Below are positions 1-6,003 of a DNA stretch of 6,003 nucleotides, piece by piece. Numbering within the stretch: position 1 is the first letter of the stretch; every line of letters starts with the position of its first letter. The position numbers were made by a program, and so were the translations under genes. The DNA comes from CAZRZN01 sp964604565. GTDB lineage: Bacteria > Pseudomonadota > Alphaproteobacteria > Rhodobacterales > Rhodobacteraceae. The notes below the pieces were generated by a model that did not search any database, had not been told where the DNA came from, and saw nothing but the letters and a program-made list of their open reading frames with translations. The stretch covers positions 1 to 6,003 of the forward strand of contig CAZRZN010000260.1 in NCBI GenBank assembly GCA_964604565.1. Direction: 5' to 3'.

Positions 1-136
1 CCGATCGCCGCGCCGCACCAAATATGCGCCCGATGATTGGCTCGCCTCCAGCGAGACGACCCGTCAGTGGCGCGGCGCGCGCGTTGACCGACCGGCAATC
101 CCGCGTGGCGGCACATCCACCCCGAACCACACCCCA

Positions 137-176
137 TGCGCATGATCTGTGCATCCCCTGTGCATGGATTGTGCAT
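137..176. promoter_or_regulatory. four 11-bp-phased TGYGCAT direct repeats (putative operator)
   Basis: The heptamer TGCGCAT begins at 137, and exact copies of TGTGCAT begin at 148, 159 and 170. The spacing is 11 bp each time, and the intervening four bases differ between units. The first copy sits in the perfect palindrome ATGCGCAT (136-143). An 11-bp period places every unit on about the same face of the helix, the usual arrangement for cooperative binding of a repeated protein. The array ends about 39 bp upstream of the ATG at 215. Because 11 is not a multiple of three and no reading frame is kept, the repeats are unlikely to encode peptide repeats. Operator or short iteron use is inferred; the binding protein is unknown. 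Confidence 0.5.
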
Positions 177-214
177 ACTGGTTTTCGGGGAAATCGGCGG
201 GTCGAGGGGGGAGT

Positions 215-541
215 ATGACGAGTCCCCAGGATCCCCCGGACGGGCGGGCCGGATCAGCTTCCGCTCAGGCCCCAGTCACGTCCTCGACCTGCGGGAGGCG
301 CTCACCGGCCGCCTCGACACGGTCGCGGGATCGCCCTGTTCGGCCGGCGTCTCCTCTGCGGACCCGGCGCCGTCCCGCTGGCGTCCATGACGGTGCAACG
401 GCGGTCGCGGCTTGCGTCAAGGATTACGGGCACCGCCCCAAACCCAACAAACACAGGGCCTTGCGCCGATTGTGCCCTCATCCAGGGGTCGGCAAGGACG
501 CGCCGAGGCACTTGAATACGCGGTCGCTTGCGATACTGTAA
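215..541 (+). CDS. doubtful small ORF, 108 aa, unknown
   Basis: The ATG at 215 is preceded by GAGGGGGGAG (204-213), a strong Shine-Dalgarno-like run with GAGG about 7 bases before the start. The phased heptamers lie just upstream. The frame stays open for 108 codons to the stop at 539-541. The predicted product is rich in Pro, Arg, Ser and Ala (it begins MTSPQDPPDGRAG) and shows no domain, signal peptide or membrane segment. Third-position G/C is higher in a different + frame between about 220 and 390, which argues that this frame may not be the translated one, or that the gene has been frameshifted. I cannot name it. The start signal is the only solid support. Confidence 0.2.
   Translation: MTSPQDPPDGRAGSASAQAPVTSSTCGRRSPAASTRSRDRPVRPASPLRTRRRPAGVHDGATAVAACVKDYGHRPKPNKHRALRRLCPHPGVGKDAPRHLNTRSLAIL
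512..539 (+). promoter_or_regulatory. weak sigma70-like promoter candidate
   Basis: TTGAAT (512-517) and TACTGT (534-539) are separated by 16 bp and resemble weak -35 and -10 boxes. They lie about 80 bases upstream of the preferred start of the small exported protein at 619. The -10 match is poor, and alphaproteobacterial promoters are often weak matches, so this is only a candidate. Confidence 0.2.
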
Positions 542-618
542 CCGCCATGTGTGATTGTCCCTGCCCCCCCGTGAAAAGCCCCTTGGCCCCGACCGGCCTC
601 GCGGGACCGACTGCCCTC

Positions 619-1017
619 ATGCCCTCTTGGATCCCGCGATTTCCGCTGAGGGACATGCTCATCGCGGCCCTGATGGTGATGGCGGCCACCGCCGTCGTCT
701 ACGCCGAAGAGCATTTGCAGGACTGGTTCCCCGACGCCCTCACCATCCCCGCAGATGCCGAAGTCGTCACGGACCGCGCCATCGGCTCGACCTTGCGTCT
801 GTTCAGCATCTCGACACATGCGGATGTGGATGCATTGTTCACGGAATGGGAAGAAAAATTGACCAACAGCGGCTATCCCGTCACGCAGGGCGCGGACGAC
901 CTCCTGGAACGGTCGATAGAGTTTTCCGGGCCGGGGATCGCCAATGCAAAAATCATCGTCGCACCTGCGACCGGAGATGGGCGCAACATTATCGAATTCG
1001 ACGCCACGTTGGATTAA
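619..1017 (+). CDS. small exported or membrane-anchored protein, unknown function
   Basis: This 132-residue protein has a classic N-terminal export signal. Residues 1-13 carry two arginines (MPSWIPRFPLRDM), residues 14-27 are hydrophobic, and VVYA followed by EE at 26-31 would suit signal peptidase I cleavage after Ala29. Without cleavage the segment would be a single membrane anchor. The mature part (about 100 residues) is soluble, mixed alpha/beta and acidic. It contains DALTIPADAEVV (39-50), a helix around DVDALFTEWEEKL (69-81) and a C-terminal beta-like region ending EFDATLD. It should therefore act in the periplasm or at the membrane face. I do not recognise a named family, and no catalytic motif is evident. 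The start is uncertain. ATG 619 gives the best signal peptide, the in-frame ATG at 547 adds 24 Cys/Pro-rich residues, and ATG 655 has a GAGGGA only a few bases upstream but loses the charged n-region. The frame is open back to 412. No partner gene lies nearby. Confidence 0.75.
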   Translation: MPSWIPRFPLRDMLIAALMVMAATAVVYAEEHLQDWFPDALTIPADAEVVTDRAIGSTLRLFSISTHADVDALFTEWEEKLTNSGYPVTQGADDLLERSIEFSGPGIANAKIIVAPATGDGRNIIEFDATLD

Positions 1018-1105
1018 CCTCCGAAGTCACCGAAACTGGATGCCACGCAGATTCGCGCCAGCGCATAATCCCGAACCTTGCAACGGCCACCAGCGATCAA
1101 TCCAT

Positions 1106-1124
1106 CATGGGCTGTTACCCCATG
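1106..1124. repeat. inverted repeat CATGGG/CCCATG
   Basis: A perfect 6-bp inverted repeat (1106-1111 and 1119-1124) flanks a 7-nt loop. It lies 90 bp after the stop codon at 1017. It is not followed by a T-run on either strand, so it is a poor terminator candidate. Confidence 0.3.
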
Positions 1125-1131
1125 ACAGCGA

Positions 1132-1638
1132 AAAAACCGATGATCTTTCCGTAGCCGTCGCCGGAACCCGGTCATGTGCCACATACGCATGGCCAGTGCG
1201 CCCCACGCGATATGACTGCGCTCATGTAGACATGGCCGCAGATGGACGATCACTGTCCATGTGCGTGGGTCGATGCCGGCCGCCCGGCACCATTCCGATG
1301 CTCGCGAGTCCGATCTCGCCCCTCTCCTCTTCAGGCTTGCCGCTCACTGCGACGGCCGAATATAGGAACGCAGTGCTCTCCACTTACGCTGGATACAAAC
1401 TTCCCCCGCTTCGGATGATCATGTCCTTGATTCTGTTGTGGATATAGAGATTGTGCACTTCGTTCACATAGCCCGCGTCCCCGGTCCAGTGACCAAGCTT
1501 GGTGCGGCGCCTCGGCGGTCGTCCGGGGCCAGTTTCAGTCGCCGCATGTCATCTGCGGAGTCCGGTAGATGATTTCTCCGACCTCACCGATGGGCAATTC
1601 CGCCCATCGGACCCGATGATCCTGACCGCGGCGTTGGG
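1132..1638 (-). pseudogene. decayed AMP-forming acyl-CoA ligase, C-terminal third
   Basis: Read on the minus strand, this stretch keeps the order of C-terminal motifs of the ANL superfamily (AMP-dependent acyl-CoA synthetases). First comes PLPNAAVRIIGSDGR (1638-1600). After a -1 frameshift near 1600 comes PIGEVGEIIYRTPQM (1594-1550). A stop (1537-1535) and another shift precede TGDAGYVNE (1485-1459), which carries the ATP-ribose-binding Asp, and YIHNRIKDMII (1446-1414), the hinge motif. YPA is then followed by TAA (1386-1384) where the family has Glu, and VAVSGKPEEERGEIGLA (1353-1303) matches the usual VxGxPDexxGE region. Past a further shift, a TATGK-II-like segment (about 1170-1138) matches the C-terminal lysine motif. 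The N-terminal two thirds of a normal 500-550-residue enzyme are missing. With several stops and shifts it cannot make enzyme. The former substrate (fatty, aromatic or other acyl group) cannot be told. Confidence 0.78.
1587..1610. repeat. perfect 9-bp inverted repeat with 6-nt loop
   Basis: CCGATGGGC (1587-1595) pairs perfectly with GCCCATCGG (1602-1610). It lies inside the ligase remnant, and the loop (1596-1601) contains the point where the reading frame shifts by one base. No T-run follows on either strand. It is probably coding-derived, and may have promoted the slippage. Confidence 0.5.
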
Positions 1639-2023
1639 CAAAGGCGATGTCGCGCGCCATCCTGTTTGCCAGAGCGTGGGGCAGCGCCAGGGCTATCACC
1701 CGGACCGGCCTGCGCCAAAGCCTCCGCGCCAGTCACAAACACCTTTGGCGATCCTCGCCCCAAACTTTGCCGGGCCCCGGTAGACGCGAAAAACATGCTC
1801 AGCCAAACCCGCCGTTCCAAGTTCAAATCGGATGCGCCACGGGTGCTGCCGCCAGACTTTCGATCGGCATTCTCCCCCCAAAATCTCCCCCAAAATGACG
1901 GCTTTCGCCGTGTCTTGGCGGGCGAGCGCTTCAGTCAGTGCGACCATTTCAATCAGTGGAAGGCCATCGCTGCTCCGCTTCACTCTGAGGTGACGTTGTC
2001 GAGGATACCTACCACCACTCCGG
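1632..2023 (-). pseudogene. probable decayed crotonase / enoyl-CoA hydratase gene
   Basis: Broken minus-strand frames give pieces in the order expected of a crotonase-fold protein. AGVVVGILDN (from 2023) resembles the first strand GVxxITLDNP. SDGLPLIEMVALTEALARQ (around 1970-1915) followed by DTAKAVIL resembles the helix and strand that lead to the oxyanion-hole region. RFELGTAGL and RVYRGPAKFGA (about 1835-1760) resemble the GLxPxxGGTxxLPRLVGxAKA region. FVTGAEALAQAG (about 1740-1705) resembles LTGxxxxAeEALxxGLV, and LALPHALANRMARDIAFA (about 1690-1640) resembles the late RIA helix. Each piece is in a different frame or is followed by a stop, and the oxyanion-hole segment is missing or scrambled near the tandem repeat at 1871-1895. 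The identification rests on the order of several weak matches, so it is less sure than the ligase. The N-terminal part of a FadB/FadJ-type fusion enzyme is an alternative. Confidence 0.45.
1871..1895. repeat. tandem repeat of TCTCCCCC(C)AAAA
   Basis: Two adjacent near-identical units, TCTCCCCCCAAAA (1871-1883) and TCTCCCCCAAAA (1884-1895), differ by one C in the homopolymer. They lie inside the crotonase remnant. They look like a local slippage duplication of the kind that builds up once a gene is no longer under selection. Confidence 0.6.
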
Positions 2024-2094
2024 CAATTATCGTCAGCGGCGGGTCTCGGTCTGTTCACAATGAGGGTAGAAATTCGAGGCGAGTTCTGCTATGA

Positions 2095-2176
2095 AACTCG
2101 TGTCTACCGGGTATTTTATTCGCGTATATTTTTCAAACAAGTGCCTTTTAGCCCGTATTTCTGGGAATATTTGGGC
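2095..2176 (+). promoter_or_regulatory. AT-rich leader/promoter region of the large gene
   Basis: Base composition falls sharply from GC-rich to AT-rich here (for example TATTTTATTC at 2112-2121 and TATATTTTT at 2125-2133), then returns to GC-rich once the long gene is under way at about 2200. This fits a promoter and leader. Possible -10 boxes are TATATT (2125-2130) and TATTTT (2112-2117), but neither has a convincing -35 partner, so no exact promoter is called. GGGA (2163-2166) could serve as the ribosome-binding site for ATG 2177. Confidence 0.35.
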
Positions 2177-5100
2177 ATGCAGAATTTCTTTGGAATGCTC
2201 CGTCCGCAATCCCGCTCTCGCGGCCGCAGGTCACGGACATCGGACTGGTTCGACGGATACAGCGTCGTCGTCTACTACTCGGCCGAACGCGATGGCGAAA
2301 CGCGCCTGGTCGAACGGCGTTTCCCCGTCCGCTCGGATGGCGGCTACACCTTGTCGCTGTCGGACACCGCGCTGGCCGATGACGACCTGCGCCTTGCCGT
2401 GGTGCATCCCGGCGGCGAGACGCTGGCGGCGACACCGCTGCGCATGATCCGCTGCGAAGAGAACACCCAGCTTGAGCCTGTGTCGGTCGCGCGGCCAAGC
2501 CCCGGATTCTCACCCAGCGACATCGCCCTGACGGCCAGTCTTTCGCGGTCCGTGACGGGGCGCATCCTGTCACCCTCCGGCAATGCAGGCGCGACCGCGG
2601 GCCAACGGGTCAGCGTGTCGGGCGTCACCGCCGAGGGCAAACGCATCGCGCTCTGGTCGGGTTTGACCGACAAACAGGGCTATTTCCGCATGACGGTGAC
2701 GAACAGGCCGGTGGCGTCAGCGACGCTGTCCATCGGAGCGGAGAACGCGCAGCAGGTGCTGCCGATCACGCTGCGCGATGGTTTCCTGCCCGATCCGCTG
2801 ATCGCCGTGGCCGAGCTCGACGCCGATCCCGACGCATGCCATTGCGACCTTGTCCCCCCCGGGTTGCCGGGACCGGAGGCACTGGCCACACAGGGCGAAA
2901 GCTTTTCCCAGGACTTGGGGACATCCTGCCAAACTATGACGACGCCGAACCGCACGCTGGAGGAATTCGACTATTTCCAGATCGTGCGCACGACCGACCC
3001 GGCCATCAAGGGCACCGGTCGCGAACGGGAGCCCGCGGGCGATATCGTGTCGCGCGAGATGGGAAAGATCGTCTTCGACCAAGGCACGCTGGCCGCCGAA
3101 ACCCGCGCGACCCGCGTCGTGGCCGACCGCGGTAACACCGCCGCCTCCTCTGGCCCGGAGATGATGACGATGCGCGCGATGACGGCCGAAGAACGCGCCA
3201 TCGTCGAGGTCGACCGCGCACGGAATGACATACTGCGCAACCCTGCCGGCGGGGCGGACCTGAACAAACTCGCGGCGGATGCCGTTCGGGGCGACACGTT
3301 GAAGGCCGATGGCGTGGCCGAGGCGTCGCGCTGGCGCGGTGCGGTCGAGGAAAAGACTGCCGCCCACGCGCTTCAGACGGCGCTCGGGCGCATCCCGGCA
3401 GAGGCGATATCAGCTGCGCTGACCGATCCGGACGGGTTCACGCCGGTCAAGGTCATGACGATGGAACGGCGCGCGACAGCGCAGGCGCTGCGGCACTACC
3501 TTGGACTCCGCAACAAGCCGGTGCCGGGGCGCGGCGTGCTGAATGAGGACAACCCGGTCGACTGGGACATGACGCCGGAATTCTACATGGCAACCAGCGT
3601 CGCGCACGGACATATTCTGCAATTCAAGCAAGAGTGGAAGGCCGACGGCTATTCGCTGGGCGATCTGCTGCAATCCATCCCGCTGGCGCCGGGCCAGCAA
3701 AAGCAGATCGTCACGCTGGACTGGGACCGCAGCGACCGCGCCAGCCTGCGTGAGACCACCACCGCAACCGAAGAGCTGGAGGCAGAGCTTTCACGCGACC
3801 GCGACATCAACGAAATCGCCACCGCCCAACTGCAGGAAAACATCAGCGGCAAGAGCTCGGCGAAAACCGGCGCCGTGGGCGGCGGGCTGGGTCTGGCCAT
3901 CGGGCCGCTGGTGATCGGCGGGGGCGGCGGAGGCGGCTGGGCCAGTTCGACAGCCTCTTCCAACGGGTTGCGCGATTTCTCGGCCAATACGCTGAACACT
4001 TTGCGCGACCGGACGAGCCAGGCGGCGTCCTCGGTGCGACAGCAGCGGTCCACCGCGGTGCGCACGGTGCGTCAGCGCGAACGTGTCAGCGCGACGACCG
4101 AGGTGATCTCGAACTTCAACCGCTGTCATGCGCTGACAGTGCAGTATTTCGAGGTGCTGCGCCATTTCGCGGTGCATGAGCAGCTTGCGGGCGTGCGCGA
4201 ATGCCTTTTCGTCCCGCTCGAGATGACGCCCTTCGAGCCAACCAAGGTTTTGCGCTGGCGGCGCATCCTGGAACGCGCCTGCGGCGACCGTGCGTTGCGG
4301 CGCGGCTTTGAGTCGATCGAACGGCTGGCAAGCCCCGCCACTACGCCGCCCAATGCCCGTTTCGCCGACGACCCGATCGAGGCGATGTCGGGGCGGCTTC
4401 GCTTCCGCGTATCCATCGCCCGACCAAAGGACCCGACTGAGGCCGAGCAGACGGTGCTGGAGCAGACGCAATGGCGCCTTCTGGCGATAACGCTCCAAGT
4501 ATCGCCAGAGACGGTCTACAGCCGCTACCGCCGCAACGAGGCGCAGAAGGAACACGTCTTCCGCACCGAGATCGGACCGGAAGTGGCCGATGCTTTTCTC
4601 CGGTCGCTGGACGTGGTGCTGATCGACCGGGACGGCAACGCGCATCCGTCGGGCTTCGACCTGACCGTCGCCTCGCGCTATCAGGAAGGCGGCATCATGG
4701 AGGTGGAGCTGAATGACGCCGCGACCGCCAGCCGCCTGCCGCGTGCCGAGATCGCCGGAGTCGAGGTGCGCGCGACGCAGGCGCTGCCGGAATTCTCCAA
4801 GGTCATCCTTGAGGATGCGTTCATCGGCTATCGCACACAGCGGCTGCGGCACCGGCTGGTGTCGCGCCGCCGCATCCATGACGACGTGGATATCAACGAC
4901 TCCGCCTTCGTGTCTTGCGCCGACCTGAGCTGGATCGAGGAGCGCAACAAGCTGCTCGACGACCAGATGCGCCGCCGCCTGCTGCGGCACCTCAACGACA
5001 ATATCGAGTTCTACCACCGCGCCATCTGGCTGGGGATGGACGCGAACCGGCGCTACATGCTGCTCGACGGTTTCGAGGCGCCCAATGCGCGCGGCCGCTC

Positions 5101-6003
5101 TATTGCATCGGTGGTGGAGAACCGGGTGATCGGCGTGGTAGGCAACTGCCTCGTGCTGCCGGTCGCGCCCGGCTTTCAGCTTGACCCGATCCTGCGCGAG
5201 GCGCTGGAGGAGGGCGACGACCCTCAGGAGGCTCTGGACCGGGTCTACGCGATCCCGCCGTCGCCGCCGAGGCGTCTGTCGGTGCCGACGCGCGGCGTTT
5301 TCGGCGAGGCCATCGCGGGCACCTGCAAGAGCTGCGAGGTGATCGACGAGGACCGTTTTTGGCGCTGGTCGGACTATCCGCTGCCGGACAGCCCGCCCGC
5401 CATCGCGGCACTGTCCACCGACAGCCGCTTTGCCGAAATGGGCACGCTGACGCCGACACCCTTCCCCGATGCACTGATCAAGTATCAGACGATCCCCGAC
5501 GCGCCCGCACCCACCGGCATGGCGGCAGCACTGGGGATGCTGGCCAAGGACGTGTTCAAGGATATGTCGGGCCTGTCGCTGAACCAGCAGAACGCGCTGG
5601 CCGGGCTGACCGCATCGCTGGGTGGGGCGCAGAGTTTCGCCGGAGGCGCGATGGAACTGGCGCTGGCGCGGGACAAGGCGCAATCGCTCGACCGGACGCT
5701 GGGCCAGATAGAGGGCGCGAAGAAGGCGGGCTACCTGACCAGTCCGCAGGCCTCAAGCGCCGCGCGCGATGCACTGATGCAAAGCTTTGGCGGATCCAAG
5801 ACGCCCACTTCGAAGCCCGCCACCGCCTCGCCGGAGGTGAGCAAGGCGCTGGAGGACGCGTCGAAGACACCAGGCGCCTCGGCCAGCGTCACGACCGGTC
5901 ATGGCGACGAAACCGAAACCGTGGCCTTCGAGACCGAAGCGCCCGACCCGTCGGCAGGGATCGGCAAGGCGCCGGTCTTTGTCTGGCTCGATCATCACGT
6001 CTG
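2177..6003 (+). CDS. very large multidomain protein of unknown function, 3' end outside window
   Basis: An unbroken frame of at least 1275 residues runs off the right edge. ATG 2177 is preferred because GGGA lies 10 bases upstream and the codons before it are AT-rich; ATG 2060 and ATG 2195 are alternatives. There is no signal peptide. The N-terminus is basic (residues 9-20). Visible parts are a beta-rich segment (24-95), then a carboxypeptidase-regulatory-like Ig fold (about 120-195; VTGRIL at 126-131, TDKQGYF at 164-170). Next come a DACHCD motif (219-224), TPNRTLEEFDYFQIVRTT (256-273), and SLGDLLQSIPLAPGQQ (493-508). Two helical arms (516-556 and 596-640) flank a Gly-rich hydrophobic tip (565-587). 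NRCHALTVQYFEVLRHF follows (648-664), then a long body with CKSC (1050-1053). Ala-rich helices (about 1114-1200), a Ser/Thr/Pro/Glu linker (about 1205-1262) and the first residues of another domain (VFVWLDHHV) close it. No enzyme active site is recognised. A structural, surface or delivery-type role is inference only. It looks monocistronic so far as visible. Confidence 0.92.
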   Translation, partial: MQNFFGMLRPQSRSRGRRSRTSDWFDGYSVVVYYSAERDGETRLVERRFPVRSDGGYTLSLSDTALADDDLRLAVVHPGGETLAATPLRMIRCEENTQLEPVSVARPSPGFSPSDIALTASLSRSVTGRILSPSGNAGATAGQRVSVSGVTAEGKRIALWSGLTDKQGYFRMTVTNRPVASATLSIGAENAQQVLPITLRDGFLPDPLIAVAELDADPDACHCDLVPPGLPGPEALATQGESFSQDLGTSCQTMTTPNRTLEEFDYFQIVRTTDPAIKGTGREREPAGDIVSREMGKIVFDQGTLAAETRATRVVADRGNTAASSGPEMMTMRAMTAEERAIVEVDRARNDILRNPAGGADLNKLAADAVRGDTLKADGVAEASRWRGAVEEKTAAHALQTALGRIPAEAISAALTDPDGFTPVKVMTMERRATAQALRHYLGLRNKPVPGRGVLNEDNPVDWDMTPEFYMATSVAHGHILQFKQEWKADGYSLGDLLQSIPLAPGQQKQIVTLDWDRSDRASLRETTTATEELEAELSRDRDINEIATAQLQENISGKSSAKTGAVGGGLGLAIGPLVIGGGGGGGWASSTASSNGLRDFSANTLNTLRDRTSQAASSVRQQRSTAVRTVRQRERVSATTEVISNFNRCHALTVQYFEVLRHFAVHEQLAGVRECLFVPLEMTPFEPTKVLRWRRILERACGDRALRRGFESIERLASPATTPPNARFADDPIEAMSGRLRFRVSIARPKDPTEAEQTVLEQTQWRLLAITLQVSPETVYSRYRRNEAQKEHVFRTEIGPEVADAFLRSLDVVLIDRDGNAHPSGFDLTVASRYQEGGIMEVELNDAATASRLPRAEIAGVEVRATQALPEFSKVILEDAFIGYRTQRLRHRLVSRRRIHDDVDINDSAFVSCADLSWIEERNKLLDDQMRRRLLRHLNDNIEFYHRAIWLGMDANRRYMLLDGFEAPNARGRSIASVVENRVIGVVGNCLVLPVAPGFQLDPILREALEEGDDPQEALDRVYAIPPSPPRRLSVPTRGVFGEAIAGTCKSCEVIDEDRFWRWSDYPLPDSPPAIAALSTDSRFAEMGTLTPTPFPDALIKYQTIPDAPAPTGMAAALGMLAKDVFKDMSGLSLNQQNALAGLTASLGGAQSFAGGAMELALARDKAQSLDRTLGQIEGAKKAGYLTSPQASSAARDALMQSFGGSKTPTSKPATASPEVSKALEDASKTPGASASVTTGHGDETETVAFETEAPDPSAGIGKAPVFVWLDHHV

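Larger units (their letters stand above)
1..546. other. left region without a confident gene
   Basis: Several short overlapping frames exist in this stretch, but none reads like a settled protein. Between about 220 and 390 the + frame with the most G/C at third positions is the one starting its codons at positions 1 mod 3 (it reads VLDLREALTGRLDTVAG near 281-331). That frame has no good start and stops at 388-390. This could be the remains of a broken gene, but I cannot name it. The only organised signals are the phased heptamers at 137-176 and the ribosome-binding site before the ATG at 215. No tRNA-like or rRNA-like segment was noticed. Confidence 0.5.

Noticed and set aside
1106..1124. Hairpin as terminator for the small exported gene
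   Set aside because: The stem is only 6 bp, followed by ACAGCG and an A-run on the + strand, not a T-run, and it lies 90 bp past the stop.
1014..1253. 79-residue minus frame
   Set aside because: It covers the last, frameshifted part of the ligase remnant, and only short pieces fit the family. It is not an independent gene.
1132..1638. Programmed frameshifting in a functional ligase
   Set aside because: There are several independent shifts plus in-frame stops, and the catalytic N-terminal portion is missing. Decay is the simpler reading.
1499..1783. 94-residue + frame in the middle region
   Set aside because: It lies antisense to the ligase and crotonase remnants, whose motifs explain the sequence better, and shows no protein character.
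1018..2176. Insertion sequence or transposase remnant
   Set aside because: No transposase motif, terminal inverted repeats or target duplication were found. The recognisable pieces belong to acyl-CoA enzymes.
2091..2447. + strand frame starting MKLVSTGYF with GAGGCGAG upstream
   Set aside because: The start signal is acceptable, but the frame overlaps the large gene for about 270 bases and becomes a Pro/Arg/Thr-rich shadow of it.
3791..5683. 630-residue minus-strand open frame opposite the large gene
   Set aside because: Its composition (Arg, His, Gln, Gly-rich without domains) is typical of antisense frames under high third-position G/C. The + strand frame is continuous and reads as a well-formed protein.
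1..6003. CRISPR array, tRNA, rRNA or riboswitch
   Set aside because: No regularly spaced long repeats, cloverleaf-like segments or known conserved RNA motifs were seen on either strand.

Overview
This is a GC-rich window (strong G/C preference at third codon positions in the clear genes). It looks like an alphaproteobacterial chromosome or large plasmid, perhaps Rhodobacterales-like. That placement rests on composition and on the general look of the proteins; no marker gene fixes it. Only one gene is clear and long, and it runs off the right edge.

Layout, left to right. Positions 1-546 hold no confident gene. They contain a striking set of four heptamers spaced exactly 11 bp apart (137-176), followed by a good ribosome-binding site and a doubtful small reading frame (from 215). 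A small exported or membrane-anchored protein of unknown function is encoded at 619-1017 (+). From about 1132 to 2023 the minus strand is a gene graveyard. The 3' end of an AMP-forming acyl-CoA ligase gene (1132-1638) is broken by frameshifts and stop codons but still shows its C-terminal motifs. Directly behind it lies a probable decayed crotonase/enoyl-CoA hydratase gene (1632-2023). The two fragments abut, as if a deletion removed the end of one gene and the start of the next in a former acyl-CoA catabolic operon.

After an AT-rich leader (about 2095-2176), one uninterrupted + strand frame runs from 2177 to the end of the window. It gives at least 1275 residues of a large multidomain protein with no recognisable enzyme signature. 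Its parts, in order, are an N-terminal beta-rich part with a carboxypeptidase-regulatory-like domain, a conserved-looking middle, two helical arms around a glycine-rich hydrophobic tip, a long alpha/beta body with a CxxC motif, an Ala-rich helical stretch, a low-complexity linker, and the beginning of a further domain cut by the window edge. This orphan giant is the most interesting item here. The intact genes show no sign of being co-transcribed, and I see no functional link between them and the decayed acyl-CoA genes.
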